DNA of 64,000 nucleotides from Cryptosporangium aurantiacum (lineage in GTDB: Bacteria > Actinomycetota > Actinomycetes > Mycobacteriales > Cryptosporangiaceae), in assembly GCF_900143005.1 (NCBI RefSeq), contig NZ_FRCS01000001.1:620001-684000 (forward strand). The letters run 5' to 3'. The position numbers were made by a program, and so were the translations under genes. Shown here one piece after another: positions 7,704 through 16,926 of the stretch. A model generated the notes under the pieces. It did not search any database. It saw nothing but the letters and a program-made list of their open reading frames with translations, and was not told where the DNA came from. Numbering within the stretch: the stretch's first letter is position 1; each line of letters starts with the position of its first letter.

Positions 7704-8545
7704 GGGTGCCTGACCCGGTCCTGCTCGCGGTGGCGCACGGCACGTCGTACGCCCCCGGTATCGCGACGCTGCACGCGTTGCTGGAGCGGGTCCGGGAACT
7801 GGCGCCCGGGCTGCGGGTCGAGCTGGCGTTCGTCGACCACGAACCACCGTCCGTGCGCGGGGCGTTGAACGCTTTTGCCACCGACGGCGTCCCGGTAGCC
7901 ACGCTCCCGCTGCTGCTGACCGCGGCGTCGCACAGCAAGGGCGACATCGCGGGCACGGTGCGGCTGGTCCGGGACGAGCGGCCCGGTTTCGCGGTGAGTT
8001 ACGGGCGACCGCTGGGGCCGGATCCACTGCTGCTGCAGGCGCTGGCCGACCGGGTGGCCGAGGCGGGCGCCGGACCGGACACCGCGCTCGTGCTGGCCTC
8101 GGCGGGCGCCGCCGACCCGGACGCGAACGCCGAGATCTGGCGCGCGGCCCGGCTGTTCTGGGAGTACCGCGGTGGAGGTGCGCCAGTGGAGGTCGCGTAC
8201 GCCAGCGCGACGACACCGACCGTGACCGACGCGGTACGGCGGCTCCGGACCCTCGGCCACGACGACGTCCTGGTCGTGCCGTACTTCCTCGCGCCGGGCA
8301 AGCTTCCGTCCGGTGTCCGCCGGGACGCGCAGGACGCCGGCGCCCGCGCCGCCGACGTGCTCGGCGCGCACGACGCGGTGGCCCGCCTGGTGCTCGCGCG
8401 GTACGCCGAGGCGGTCGGCGGCACCGTGCTGATGAACTGCGATACGTGCCAGTACCGGTCGCCGTGGCCGGGCCGGGAGAACAAGGTCGGCCAGCTCCAG
8501 CAGCCGCACACGCATCCCGCCGACGAGGCTGTGTCAGCGGGCTGA
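7700..8545 (+). CDS. cbiX: sirohydrochlorin chelatase-like protein (CbiX/SirB family)
   Basis: 281 aa. Two tandem half domains of the CbiX fold. The first opens with VAHGT, whose His is the metal-inserting residue of the family. The second has the VVPYFLAPG strand typical of ferrochelatases. A C-terminal CDTCQYR motif and nearby histidines may hold metal. It probably inserts iron into sirohydrochlorin to make siroheme for the divergent sulfite reductase, which explains its place in the operon. GTG 7700 overlaps the cysN stop (GTGA); GTG 7706 is an alternative. Confidence 0.9.
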   Translation: MRVPDPVLLAVAHGTSYAPGIATLHALLERVRELAPGLRVELAFVDHEPPSVRGALNAFATDGVPVATLPLLLTAASHSKGDIAGTVRLVRDERPGFAVSYGRPLGPDPLLLQALADRVAEAGAGPDTALVLASAGAADPDANAEIWRAARLFWEYRGGGAPVEVAYASATTPTVTDAVRRLRTLGHDDVLVVPYFLAPGKLPSGVRRDAQDAGARAADVLGAHDAVARLVLARYAEAVGGTVLMNCDTCQYRSPWPGRENKVGQLQQPHTHPADEAVSAG

Positions 8546-8591
8546 CGCAGGGTGTGTGCGCACGGATTCTCCGGCGCTCCGGAACCTGACC

Positions 8592-8597
8592 TAACCT
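8592..8597 (+). promoter_or_regulatory. -10 box of a probable leaderless map transcript
   Basis: TAACCT ends 7 bases before the map ATG, so transcription would start at or next to the start codon. No Shine-Dalgarno is present. Confidence 0.55.
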
Positions 8598-8604
8598 GGA
8601 ATGC

Positions 8605-9456
8605 ATGCGTGCACCCCTGGTCCCCGGCAGGCAGTCACCTCGGCGCGAGGTCCCTGCCCACATCCCGCGTCCGGAGTACGTCGGCCGTCCGGCTCCCCGG
8701 CGCTGGACCGGCTCGGACGTGCAGACCCCGGAGACGATCGAGAAGATGCGGTTCGCCGGGCGTCTCGCTGCCCAGGCGCTGCAACTGGGCGGCAAGCACG
8801 TCGCGCCGGGTGTCTCCACCGACGAGATCGACCGGGTCATCCATGAGTTCCTGATCGAGCACGACGCGTACCCGTCGACGCTCGGTTACCGCGGTTTCCC
8901 AAAGTCGTGCTGCACCTCGCTCAACGAGGTGATCTGCCACGGGATCCCGGACAGCACGGTGATCGAGGACGGGGACATCGTCAACATCGACGTCACCGCG
9001 TTCATCGGCGGCGTGCACGGTGACTGCAACGCGACGTTCTTCGCGGGCGAGCCCGCGGAGGAGATCCGGCTGCTGGTCGAGCGGACCGAGGAGGCCACCC
9101 GCCGGGCGATCAACGCGGTGAAGCCCGGGCGGCAGCTCAACGTCGTCGGGCGGGTCATCGAGTCGTACGCCAAGCGGTTCGGGTACGGCGTGGTGCGGGA
9201 CTTCACCGGCCACGGCATCGGCGAGACGTTCCACTCCGGGCTGCACGTGCCGCACTACGACGACCCGGATCTGCTGGTCGAGATCGAGCCGGGGATGACG
9301 TTCACGATCGAGCCGATGATCACGCTCGGCACGTACCAGTGGGACATGTGGCCGGACCGCTGGACGGTGCTGACCAAGGATCGCAAGTGGACGGCCCAGT
9401 TCGAGCACACCTTGGTCGTCACCGACTCCGGCGCCGAAATCCTCACGCTGCCGTAG
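8605..9456 (+). CDS. map: type I methionine aminopeptidase with N-terminal extension
   Basis: 283 aa. Removes the initiator methionine from nascent proteins. The five metal ligands are Asp129, Asp140, His203, Glu236 and Glu267, with substrate-contacting His112. About 38 residues rich in Pro and Arg precede the catalytic core, as in the longer actinobacterial MetAPs, and may contact the ribosome. ATG 8605 is supported by a -10 box 7 bases upstream. A hairpin at 9475-9514 separates it from the convergent yaaA. Confidence 0.96.
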   Translation: MRAPLVPGRQSPRREVPAHIPRPEYVGRPAPRRWTGSDVQTPETIEKMRFAGRLAAQALQLGGKHVAPGVSTDEIDRVIHEFLIEHDAYPSTLGYRGFPKSCCTSLNEVICHGIPDSTVIEDGDIVNIDVTAFIGGVHGDCNATFFAGEPAEEIRLLVERTEEATRRAINAVKPGRQLNVVGRVIESYAKRFGYGVVRDFTGHGIGETFHSGLHVPHYDDPDLLVEIEPGMTFTIEPMITLGTYQWDMWPDRWTVLTKDRKWTAQFEHTLVVTDSGAEILTLP

Positions 9457-9474
9457 TGCGTGGCTGGTTGGAGT

Positions 9475-9514
9475 GGGCCCGTTCGGGCTAGCTATGACGC
9501 GCTGGAACGGGCCC
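9475..9514. terminator. bidirectional hairpin between map and yaaA
   Basis: GGGCCCGTTC (9475-9484) and GAACGGGCCC (9505-9514) are perfect 10-bp arms around a 20-base loop. The right arm lies within the last codons of yaaA, so the element can serve both convergent genes. Confidence 0.6.
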
Positions 9515-10331
9515 GCTTCAGTGCCGCCGGAGTGCCGGCGGGGGGCTCGTGGAGGAGCACGTCGACGCCGTGGGTGCCGTGGCGCTCGGCGGGGAGGCCG
9601 GCCTTCGCGGCCACCCGGACGACGTCGTCGGGGCTCTCGACGTTGGCGGTGGTGGTGGCCAGGGCGCGGGCGAGTAGGCCCTTGGCGTGCTTGTTGAAAT
9701 GGCTCACCACCGAGCGGCTGCCGTCCGGCGCGACGTACAGGACCCGCACGGTGACCGCACCGCGTACCGGTGCGAGCGCGGCGTAGGCCCCGGAACGCAG
9801 GTCGACGACGAGCCCGGGCAGTTCGGCCAGCGCCGGACCGAGCACCGGCTTCCAGAGCGCGGTGAGCGTCCCGAAGCCGGGCAGACGCGACCCGGCCGAG
9901 AACCGGTAGGCCGGGATCGGGTCACCGCCCCGGACGGCACCGAACAGCGCGGACGCGACCACGACCCGGTCGGCGGCCCGTTTGCGCTGGGCCGGGGTCA
10001 GCCCGGACGGGTCGAACGCGTCGTACAGCACGCCGGTGTAGCGGAACAGCGCCGGGCTGGTCGGCGCGGTCGCCAGCACCGCGTCGAGCTCCAGTTGATC
10101 CCGCTGGCCCGCGGAGAGACCGAGAGCCTTCAGCGCGGGCGCCGGATCGCCGGCCAGTGCGTCCGTGGCCAGCGCGGTGAGGGCGGTGACCAGGCGTTCG
10201 CGCACCGGCCGGAGCGCGGGAAAGGCGAGCGCGCTCAGATCCAGCGCGGGCCCGTCGCCACCCGGCCGCTTCGTCTCCGACGGAGGAAGCAACAGGGTGA
10301 GGGGAGCCTTCTCCCGGGGCGTGCGCGACAT
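9492..10331 (-). CDS. yaaA: peroxide stress protein YaaA family
   Basis: 279 aa. The family's LLPPSETKR N-terminal motif, the FRYTGVLYDAFD segment and the SHFNKHAKG stretch mark it as YaaA (DUF328/UPF0246). In E. coli YaaA binds DNA and lowers free iron under peroxide stress. ATG 10331 starts at MSRTPREK, close to the conserved domain; an upstream ATG at 10349 would add six residues. The neighbouring VIT-family transporter may also handle iron, a possible functional link. Confidence 0.9.
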   Translation of the reverse strand: MSRTPREKAPLTLLLPPSETKRPGGDGPALDLSALAFPALRPVRERLVTALTALATDALAGDPAPALKALGLSAGQRDQLELDAVLATAPTSPALFRYTGVLYDAFDPSGLTPAQRKRAADRVVVASALFGAVRGGDPIPAYRFSAGSRLPGFGTLTALWKPVLGPALAELPGLVVDLRSGAYAALAPVRGAVTVRVLYVAPDGSRSVVSHFNKHAKGLLARALATTTANVESPDDVVRVAAKAGLPAERHGTHGVDVLLHEPPAGTPAALKRARSSAS

Positions 10332-10390
10332 GCGGCGAGACTGACACACGTGCCCCGGCCCGGGAGGCCCGGGGGAGGAGGGAAGTGAGC

Positions 10391-11131
10391 ATGGACGAGA
10401 CCCCGCCCACCGGGACCGCGGGTCAGATCGACGACGAGTTGTTGCTGGTGCCGCACCATGGCGACGTCTCCGGCGGATGGCTGCGCGCGGCGGTGTTCGG
10501 CGCGATGGACGGCCTGGTCACGAACATCTCGCTGATCGCCGGTGTCGGCGGTGGCGGCGTCGACCGGCACACGATCATCCTGACCGGCATCGCCGGTACG
10601 GTCGCCGGCGCGGTCTCGATGGCGCTCGGCGAGTACACGTCGGTGCGCACGCAGAACGAGCAACTCGACGCCGAGGTGGCCAAGGAGCGCCGCGAGCTGC
10701 GTCTGCACGGTGCCGCCGAACAACGCGAGCTGGTGCTGCTGCTCCAGCGTGCCGGTCTGTCGCCGGGCGTCTCGCAGCGGATCGCCGACGAGGCCGCCGG
10801 CAACCCCGACCTGGAGCTGCGTCTGCACGCGCTCACCGAGCTCGGCGTCATTCCGGAGGAGAAGCCGTCGCCGTGGACGGCGGCCGCGTCCTCGTTCGTG
10901 TGCTTCGCGGTCGGCGCGCTGATCCCGCTGCTGTCGTTCCTGCTCGGCTCGGACGAGTTGTGGCTCGCGCTGCTGATCGGCGGCGCCGGGTTGTTCGTCG
11001 CGGGCGTGCTGGCCACCAGGGCGACGGCCGGGCGGTGGTGGGTCGGCGGGCTCCGTCAGTTGCTCCTCGGTGCGGCGGCGGCAGGCGTGACGTACCTCGT
11101 CGGGCGCCTGATCGGGGCCACGGTGAGCTGA
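10391..11131 (+). CDS. VIT1/CCC1-family iron/manganese transporter-like membrane protein
   Basis: 246 aa. Five membrane helices: two before and three after a soluble, Glu-rich metal-binding-type segment of about 90 residues, as in the family. FGAMDGLVTNISLI in helix 1 and ALGEYTSVRTQNE at the end of helix 2 are diagnostic. Family members move Fe2+ or Mn2+ across a membrane in exchange for protons. ATG 10391 has AGGAGG 9 bases upstream, better placed than for the GTG at 10385. It is divergent from yaaA. Confidence 0.88.
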   Translation: MDETPPTGTAGQIDDELLLVPHHGDVSGGWLRAAVFGAMDGLVTNISLIAGVGGGGVDRHTIILTGIAGTVAGAVSMALGEYTSVRTQNEQLDAEVAKERRELRLHGAAEQRELVLLLQRAGLSPGVSQRIADEAAGNPDLELRLHALTELGVIPEEKPSPWTAAASSFVCFAVGALIPLLSFLLGSDELWLALLIGGAGLFVAGVLATRATAGRWWVGGLRQLLLGAAAAGVTYLVGRLIGATVS

Positions 11132-11228
11132 CGCGGAGCGGACGCCCGACGGGGCGGAGGCGAGGAGCGCGTCGGAAACCAGTGATGCAGGAGCGGGCAT
11201 GCCTGCGGTGGTTCGCCGGGCGGCGTGA

Positions 11229-11924
11229 TCACAAAACCGGGGCGTCCACCGGGCAGCCGCGTCGGGTGAGTTCGGTGGCCTGTCGTTCGAGGCGGTCGCG
11301 GACCTCGACGAGGTCGAGGCCGGCGACGCCGGACCGGCGGGCCGCGTCGGCGGGGCCGCGGAAGTAGGCGCGGGTCAGCAGGCCCTCGGTGAGTGCGGTG
11401 GCGATTCTGGCCTCGGCGAGCAGGAGGAGTGCGCCGTCCTCGTCGTGCCACTGTCCGGCGTGGACGGCGTCGGTCAGCAGCGACCAGGCGGCGCCCCAGG
11501 CCTCCCGGGCCAGCGCGCTGAACTCGCGAGGCGTGGCCTCGGCGAGCCGGGTGAGGTGGGTGTCGCGGAGTCCGGCGAACCAGTTGGCGTCGTCGTCGAG
11601 CGGGCGGACGTGGAGGAAGCGGTCAGCGTGCAGTGGCCAGTCGGTGGTCAGCGTGCGGGCGCGGGCCAGTAGTTCCTGCTGGGACGTGACCGTGAGGTGC
11701 AGCAGCTGTCCGTCGATCCGGCGCCGGGTGGGCTGTGGACCGGCGCCCGGCCGGTAGGTGACGACGAGCAGCGCGACGTCGGTGCCGTCCCGGTCGTCGT
11801 CGTGGGCGAGCGCACCGGTCGCACCGATCGCGGCGACGTCCGCGCGCCAGCGGCGGCGGATGCGGCGTGCGAGGTCGGCGGCGAGAGCGTGGCGGGGATC
11901 GGTGGTCTCGAGGGGAAGGGCCAC
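11229..11924 (-). CDS. nucleotidyltransferase-like protein
   Basis: 231 aa from GTG 11924, which has AGGA 7 bases upstream; a start at 12035 would add an Arg-rich stretch. The N-terminal GATGALAHDDDRDGTDVALL resembles the GS-x-DxD core of polymerase-beta-type nucleotidyltransferases, but the position of the second catalytic Asp appears to be Ala. The remaining 150 residues look all-helical, as in the substrate-binding half of aminoglycoside-type nucleotidyltransferases. The substrate is unknown and activity is doubtful if the Asp is really absent. Confidence 0.55.
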   Translation of the reverse strand: MALPLETTDPRHALAADLARRIRRRWRADVAAIGATGALAHDDDRDGTDVALLVVTYRPGAGPQPTRRRIDGQLLHLTVTSQQELLARARTLTTDWPLHADRFLHVRPLDDDANWFAGLRDTHLTRLAEATPREFSALAREAWGAAWSLLTDAVHAGQWHDEDGALLLLAEARIATALTEGLLTRAYFRGPADAARRSGVAGLDLVEVRDRLERQATELTRRGCPVDAPVL

Positions 11925-12145
11925 GCGGTCATCCTGCCGTGCGCGCCGGGAGCCCCGATAGTCTCCCCGGAACCGCGGCCGGACTATCTGAGCCGGTTTC
12001 ACGTTCCGCTTGAGATCCCGACCGATTGTGCCCACTATATGGTGACGAAGACGACCACTCGGCTGTCGGCGGGCCGACTCGTGCGATTAGGAAGCCGAAG
12101 GCGACCATGACGGGATCCGGGTCGGCGTCAGCCGTCTCGCACCGC

Positions 12146-12166
12146 GCCTCAGCAGGCTGCTGAGGC
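12146..12166 (+). promoter_or_regulatory. hairpin abutting the MFS start codon
   Basis: GCCTCAGCA (12146-12154), loop GGC, TGCTGAGGC (12158-12166). The perfect 9-bp stem ends one base before the ATG at 12168 and buries the only GAGG in its 3' arm. It could block ribosome access. Confidence 0.5.
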
Positions 12167-12167
12167 G

Positions 12168-13358
12168 ATGGAATCCACCACCGAGGCGGTGCCCGCCGGA
12201 TATCGTGCGGTGCTCCGGCACCCGGTCGCCGGGCGGCTCGTCGCCGTCAAGACGATCTCCGAACTCGGCGACTACGTGGGGCTCGCCGCGCTGCTGCTCC
12301 TCGGGTACCAGCAGACCGGGTCGCTGCTCGGCGCCGCCGCGGTCTACACGGCGCGGGCGCTGCCGGCGATCCTGGTGGCCACGCTGTTCAGCGGGTGGCT
12401 GGACGTGGCGCCGCGCCGTCCGATGCTGAGTCTGCTCGCGCTCGGCGGTGCTGCTGCGCTGCTGCTCCCGGCGGCGTGGCCGGCCGCGTCGACCGCGCTG
12501 GCGGCGTCAGCGATCCTCGGCGCCGTGCGCGCGGCGTACGTGGCGGTGACCACGGCGGTGGTCGCGGAGTCCGTGGACCGGACGATTCAGCTGCCGTACT
12601 TCGGGCTCACCGCGGCGATCAACCTCTTCGTGCAGGTGGGCGGCATCGCAGTGGGGTCGGGGCTGTCCGTGGCGATGGGGCCGCGGGTGGCGCTGCTCCT
12701 CGATGTGGCGTCGTTCCTGATCGCGGCCGCGATGCTGGCGCTGCTGCCGATCGGCGGTCGTCGCGAGCGGCGGGACCGGCTGCCGCCCGGTGCCGGGTTC
12801 GTGCTGATCTGGCAGCAGCCGATGCTGCGCGTGCTCGCGTTGCTGACCTGGGCGACGTTGATCTGCAGCGTGCTGCCCGAGACCGTGGCGACGCACGCGC
12901 CGGACGGGTGGATACCGGCGGTGATGGCGTCGTCGGCGCTGGGCGGCGCGCTGTTCGTGTCGGTGATGGGACGGCGGCGGTTCCTGGAGCTGCCGTTGAA
13001 CCAGAACCGGACCGCTGCGGTGTTGGGGTGTGCGCTGGTGGTCGGCGGGTTGGTGCTCTTCACCGGGGAGCATCCGCTGCTGTTGGTGCTGGTCAACCTC
13101 GTGATCGGGGGAGCGTCCGGGTGGACGGTGGGGGCACAGGCCACGTTCGCGCGGCTCGCTCCCAGAGGTCGGATGGGGCAGGTGGAGGCGTCGATGGTGG
13201 CCTCCAACGTGTTCCTCGAGGGCGTCGGGGTGATGTTGTTGAGCCTGGTGGCGGTGGCGGTGGGGTCGGACGGGGCGGCGTACCTGGTGGCCGGGGTGCT
13301 GGTGCTGGCTGCGGTGATGGCGGCCGAGCGGCCGCTCCGGGTGCTGGGGCGAGCCTGA
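12168..13358 (+). CDS. MFS transporter, probable exporter
   Basis: 396 aa, about 10-12 predicted membrane helices in two halves with a basic cytoplasmic loop (GGRRERRDR) between them. The ISELGDY start of helix 1 and the GWLDVAPRRP loop 2-3 motif fit the EntS/MFS_3 group of small-molecule exporters. The substrate is unknown. The start overlaps the foot of a 9-bp hairpin; a GTG at 12189 is an alternative. No regulator is adjacent. Confidence 0.8.
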   Translation: MESTTEAVPAGYRAVLRHPVAGRLVAVKTISELGDYVGLAALLLLGYQQTGSLLGAAAVYTARALPAILVATLFSGWLDVAPRRPMLSLLALGGAAALLLPAAWPAASTALAASAILGAVRAAYVAVTTAVVAESVDRTIQLPYFGLTAAINLFVQVGGIAVGSGLSVAMGPRVALLLDVASFLIAAAMLALLPIGGRRERRDRLPPGAGFVLIWQQPMLRVLALLTWATLICSVLPETVATHAPDGWIPAVMASSALGGALFVSVMGRRRFLELPLNQNRTAAVLGCALVVGGLVLFTGEHPLLLVLVNLVIGGASGWTVGAQATFARLAPRGRMGQVEASMVASNVFLEGVGVMLLSLVAVAVGSDGAAYLVAGVLVLAAVMAAERPLRVLGRA

Positions 13359-13458
13359 GCGGTGCTGTGGGTCGTGGGGGCGTCGGCGCGGGTTGCCGCT
13401 GTTTCGGCGGCGCAGCGGTCGCGTGGGAAGTGTCGTACCCGCGTGCGAAAGTGGCGGA

Positions 13459-14181
13459 ATGGTGAAGGCGGTTCTCTTCGACTGGGGCGGCACGCTCACG
13501 CCCTGGCACACGGTTGACGCGAAGGAGCTCTGGCGCACGATCGCCACCGAGAGTGCGATCAGTGCGGCGGCTGAATCGGAGCCCGTACCGACCATCGAGC
13601 AACTGGTCGACGCGCTCCTGGCCGCGGAGGACGCCGCGTGGGCGCGCTCCCGCGACGAGCACACGTCCACTTCGATGGCCGACGTCTGTGCGGCGGCGGG
13701 CATCGCGCTCACGGCCGAGCTGCTGGCCGCACACGAGCGGCACTGGGAGCCGCACACGTACACCGATCCGGACGCCGTGACCGTGCTCGCCGAGCTGCGG
13801 AACCGTGGGCTCCGGGTCGGGCTGCTCTCCAACACCGTGTGGAGCCGGGAGCACCACGAGCGCATCCTCCGCCGGGACGGCGTCCTCGACCTGTTCGACG
13901 GTGCGGTCTACACCAGCGAGATCCCGTGGACGAAGCCGCACCCGGAGGCATTCCGGGCGGCGATGGACGCGGTCGGCGTCGACGACCCGAGCGCCTGCGT
14001 GTACGTCGGCGACCGGCTGTTCGACGACATCTACGGTGCCCAGGCGGCCGGTATGCGGGCGGTGCACGTCCCGCACAGCGCGGTACCACCGCAGCAGGTC
14101 GGGCACACGGTGGGTGAGCCCGACGCGGTGATCCAGCGACTCACCGACCTGGTCCCGGTCGTCGACCGCTGGCGCGCCTGA
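13459..14181 (+). CDS. HAD-superfamily hydrolase, DWGGTL variant
   Basis: 240 aa from ATG 13459. HAD motif I reads VLFDWGGTL: the nucleophile Asp is present, but the usual Asp two residues later is Gly. Motif II is LLSNT, the Lys is in WTKPHPEAF, and motif IV is VGDRLFDD. A helical cap of about 70 residues lies between motifs I and II. Loss of the acid/base Asp usually lowers phosphatase activity, so another reaction is possible. It is an isolated gene convergent with the DUF4439 gene. Confidence 0.8.
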   Translation: MVKAVLFDWGGTLTPWHTVDAKELWRTIATESAISAAAESEPVPTIEQLVDALLAAEDAAWARSRDEHTSTSMADVCAAAGIALTAELLAAHERHWEPHTYTDPDAVTVLAELRNRGLRVGLLSNTVWSREHHERILRRDGVLDLFDGAVYTSEIPWTKPHPEAFRAAMDAVGVDDPSACVYVGDRLFDDIYGAQAAGMRAVHVPHSAVPPQQVGHTVGEPDAVIQRLTDLVPVVDRWRA

Positions 14182-14191
14182 GCGCCGTGCA

Positions 14192-14623
14192 CTACGTGCC
14201 GCCGGGCCAGGTGACGGTGGGGGACTTTCCCGGCTCTGCGACCGACCGCCACTGCGCCCCGCGCACCGCGGAGCCGACCAGCGCGTCGAGTGCCACCTCG
14301 CGGGCCGTGCCGGACAGCGAACCGAGCGCCGAGCGCCACACCGCGGCGGCGCGGGTCTCGACCTGGACGCCGAGCGCGAGCGCACCCGCCCGATCGGTCA
14401 CCGGTTTCGGGAGCTGGTAGGCGGGCGCAGCGGGAGCCGGCGTGGCGCTCGCGGTCGTGATCAGGTCGGCGACCGCGTCGCGCTGCTGGCGGTGCGCGAG
14501 GTCACCGGCCCTGGCCCAGGCGAGCTCGTCGCCGGTCAGGTGGGCGCCGAGCACCCCGTAGGCGTAGATCGCGGCGTGCTCCGCGGCCAGCGCGAGCTGG
14601 AGGCGCTCGGTGGAGGCGCTCAT
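14192..14623 (-). CDS. DUF4439 ferritin-like protein
   Basis: 143 aa, mostly helical. An early LAAEHAAIYAYGVLG segment and AHRQQRDAV follow the Glu/His spacing of a ferritin-like four-helix bundle, the DUF4439 family. Homologous genes lie next to rimP in mycobacteria. No enzymatic role is established. It overlaps the upstream lipoprotein gene by ATGA, so the two products probably act together at the membrane. Confidence 0.8.
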   Translation of the reverse strand: MSASTERLQLALAAEHAAIYAYGVLGAHLTGDELAWARAGDLAHRQQRDAVADLITTASATPAPAAPAYQLPKPVTDRAGALALGVQVETRAAAVWRSALGSLSGTAREVALDALVGSAVRGAQWRSVAEPGKSPTVTWPGGT

Positions 14624-15213
14624 GCCAGAGCCACCTCGTGCGACGCCTCCGCGGCGCAGATGCTGCCGAGCACCACGACCCGCTCCGCGGCGCCCGCCGC
14701 GTCACCGGCCCCGGCCCCGGCCCCGGTCACCGCCAGGCACGCCGAGCGCGACCGCGCGGACGCCGTCCGTTCGGCCTGCCGGAGCGCGACCAGCGCCGAC
14801 GCCGGATCACCGCTGACGGCAGGCGCCGCCGACGTGCCCGTGGACGGCCCTGGCACCGGCGGGGTGGCCCGCGCCAGCGCCGCCCGGCGGCGGGCGTCCA
14901 GGAGTTCCAGCAGCGCGTCCCGGTGCTCGCGGTGTGCGTCGCGGAGCGGGGTGATCCGGGCAGCCAGATCGCGGTGCGCGGCGAGCGTCGCCTCGTAGAG
15001 GTCCAGCATGGTCTGTTTCTCGGTGACCAGCGCTTCCAGCGGGTCCGCGGCGACCGCGGGCACCGACGGGCCGGGGTCGACCAGGCCGCAGCCGGCGATC
15101 GACCCGGCCGCGCCCGCGACGAGCAACCCGCCGAGCAGCTGCCGCCGGTTCACGCGTCTGCGCACGGAGGGTTCGTACGGAGATCCGGAGGGGGACGGTG
15201 AGAGCCGGGGCAC
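14620..15213 (-). CDS. lipoprotein with Tat-like signal, partner of DUF4439 protein
   Basis: 197 aa. RRRVNRRQLLG followed by a hydrophobic stretch and the lipobox SIAGC (Cys near residue 42) indicate a lipoprotein signal with a twin-arginine-like region. The mature part is helical and Ala/Arg-rich with heptad-like spacing, then a Pro/Thr-rich linker. It may itself be a degenerate ferritin-like fold. It is divergent from rimP; the 150-base gap holds the rimP promoter. Confidence 0.75.
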   Translation of the reverse strand: MPRLSPSPSGSPYEPSVRRRVNRRQLLGGLLVAGAAGSIAGCGLVDPGPSVPAVAADPLEALVTEKQTMLDLYEATLAAHRDLAARITPLRDAHREHRDALLELLDARRRAALARATPPVPGPSTGTSAAPAVSGDPASALVALRQAERTASARSRSACLAVTGAGAGAGDAAGAAERVVVLGSICAAEASHEVALA

Positions 15214-15274
15214 CCCGACAGTTTCCCAGTCGGCCGGACGCGCGCCGGATGGAGGGCCGCTCGTTTCGAACCGT

Positions 15275-15280
15275 TAGGCT
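15275..15280 (+). promoter_or_regulatory. -10 box of the rimP-nusA-infB operon
   Basis: TAGGCT, a frequent actinobacterial -10 hexamer, 82 bases before the rimP start. No good -35 is seen 17 bases upstream. Confidence 0.4.
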
Positions 15281-15362
15281 GTGACCAGCGCGCCGACGCT
15301 CGTCGGCCCGTATGCGCAGAGTGCCCCACAACTGCACAGTGACCACCGCTCGGAGGTGTCGG

Positions 15363-15866
15363 ATGCCAGCCCCGCAGGCGATGCGCTCCCGGATCGTCGC
15401 GTTGGTCGAACCCGTGGTCAACGCCGCCGGCTACGACCTGGAAGAAGTCGCGGTCAATCAAGCAGGTCGCCGGACCGTGGTCCGGGTCGTCGTCGACACC
15501 GATGGTGGCATCACGCTCGACGACATCGCCGCTGTGTCGCGTGACGTCTCCTCGGCGTTGGATGAGGACGGCTCCTCGTTCGGTAGCGGTCCGTACACGC
15601 TCGAGGTCACCTCGCCGGGCGTCGACCGGCCGCTGACCGAGCCGCGCCACTGGCGCCGGAACGTCGGCCGTCTCGTCACGGTCCGTATCGGCGACAAGAG
15701 CCTGACCGCCCGCATCACCGAGGTCGACGACCAGGGCGTGCACCTCACCGACGACCGGGGCGTGCGGACGGCGACGTTTGCCGAGCTGGGTCCGGGCAAG
15801 GTGCAGGTGGAGTTCGCCCGCCCCAAGGCAGGCACCGACGAGGCAGCAGAAGGAGGAGACCGATGA
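15363..15866 (+). CDS. rimP: ribosome maturation factor RimP
   Basis: 167 aa. Needed for 30S subunit maturation. The N-terminal alpha/beta domain contains GYDLEEVAV, and [14 protein letters not shown] joins it to the C-terminal SH3-like barrel. ATG 15363 has GGAGG six bases upstream. It overlaps nusA by ATGA, the conserved rimP-nusA-infB operon. Confidence 0.95.
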   Translation: MPAPQAMRSRIVALVEPVVNAAGYDLEEVAVNQAGRRTVVRVVVDTDGGITLDDIAAVSRDVSSALDEDGSSFGSGPYTLEVTSPGVDRPLTEPRHWRRNVGRLVTVRIGDKSLTARITEVDDQGVHLTDDRGVRTATFAELGPGKVQVEFARPKAGTDEAAEGGDR

Positions 15867-16918
15867 ACATCGACATCGCGGCCTTGCGCGCGGTCGAGCG
15901 GGAGCGCGAGATCTCCTTCGACACGATCATCGAAGCGATCGAGACCGCGCTCCTGACCGCGTACAAGCACACCGGTCACGCACACCCGGACGCCCGGGTG
16001 GAGGTGAACCGGAAGACCGGCGCCGCCACGGTGTGGGCCGCCGAGCGCAACGAGGACGGCACGGTCCTGCGTGAGTACGACGACACGCCGGACGACTTCG
16101 GCCGGATCGCGACGATGACCGCGAAGCAGGTGATCCTGCAGCGGCTCCGGGACGCCCAGGACGAGATGACGTTCGGGGAGTTCGCCAGCCGCGAGGGCGA
16201 GGTCGTCGCCGGCGTGATCCAGGCGCACGAGTCGAGGGCCGAGCGCGGCATCGTCTCGGTCAGCCTGGGCAAGATCGAGGCCACGCTGCCGCCCGCCGAG
16301 CAAGTGCCGGGGGAGAGCTACCAGCACGGCGCGCGGATCAAGGCGCTCGTCGTCCATGTCGCCAAGGGCATGCGCGGCCCGCAAGTCACGCTGAGCCGGA
16401 CCCACCCGAACCTGGTGCGGAAGCTGTTCGCGCTGGAGGTTCCGGAGATCGCCGACGGCACGGTGGAGATCGCCGCGGTCGCGCGTGAGGCCGGTCACCG
16501 GTCGAAGATCGCAGTCCGTGCCACGGTGGCGGGCGTCAACCCGAAGGGCGCGTGCATCGGCCCGCTCGGGGCACGCGTCCGCGCGGTGATGAGCGAGCTG
16601 CACGGCGAGAAGATCGACATCGTCGACTGGGCCGAGGACCCGGCCCGGTTCGTTGCCAACGCGCTCTCGCCGGCGCAGGTGCGGGCGGTCGAGGTCGTCG
16701 ACGCCGAAGCGCGGTCGGCGCGGGTGACCGTGCCGGACTTCCAGCTGTCGCTGGCGATCGGCAAGGAAGGTCAGAACGCCCGGCTGGCGGCGCGGCTGAC
16801 CGGCTGGCGGATCGACATCCACAGCGACGCCGAGCAGACCAGTACCGATGAGCAGGATGAGACCCCTGCGGCAACAGTGGGGGAACCGGACGCTTCGGTC
16901 CCAGGCAGCGCGGGGTAG
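15863..16918 (+). CDS. nusA: transcription termination/antitermination factor NusA
   Basis: 351 aa. Binds RNA polymerase and RNA to modulate pausing, termination and antitermination. An N-terminal polymerase-binding domain (1-125), an S1 domain (about 130-200) and two KH domains are visible, with GxxG-type loops in IGPLGARVR and [10 protein letters not shown]. The acidic tail after residue 325 replaces the long C-terminal repeats of proteobacterial NusA, as usual in actinobacteria. Confidence 0.97.
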   Translation: MNIDIAALRAVEREREISFDTIIEAIETALLTAYKHTGHAHPDARVEVNRKTGAATVWAAERNEDGTVLREYDDTPDDFGRIATMTAKQVILQRLRDAQDEMTFGEFASREGEVVAGVIQAHESRAERGIVSVSLGKIEATLPPAEQVPGESYQHGARIKALVVHVAKGMRGPQVTLSRTHPNLVRKLFALEVPEIADGTVEIAAVAREAGHRSKIAVRATVAGVNPKGACIGPLGARVRAVMSELHGEKIDIVDWAEDPARFVANALSPAQVRAVEVVDAEARSARVTVPDFQLSLAIGKEGQNARLAARLTGWRIDIHSDAEQTSTDEQDETPAATVGEPDASVPGSAG

Positions 16919-16921
16919 ACT
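16916..16921 (+). promoter_or_regulatory. possible internal promoter before ylxR
   Basis: TAGACT overlaps the nusA stop codon and ends 5 bases before the ylxR GTG, close to leaderless spacing. No clear -35 box is seen. Confidence 0.3.
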
Positions 16922-16926
16922 GGCCT

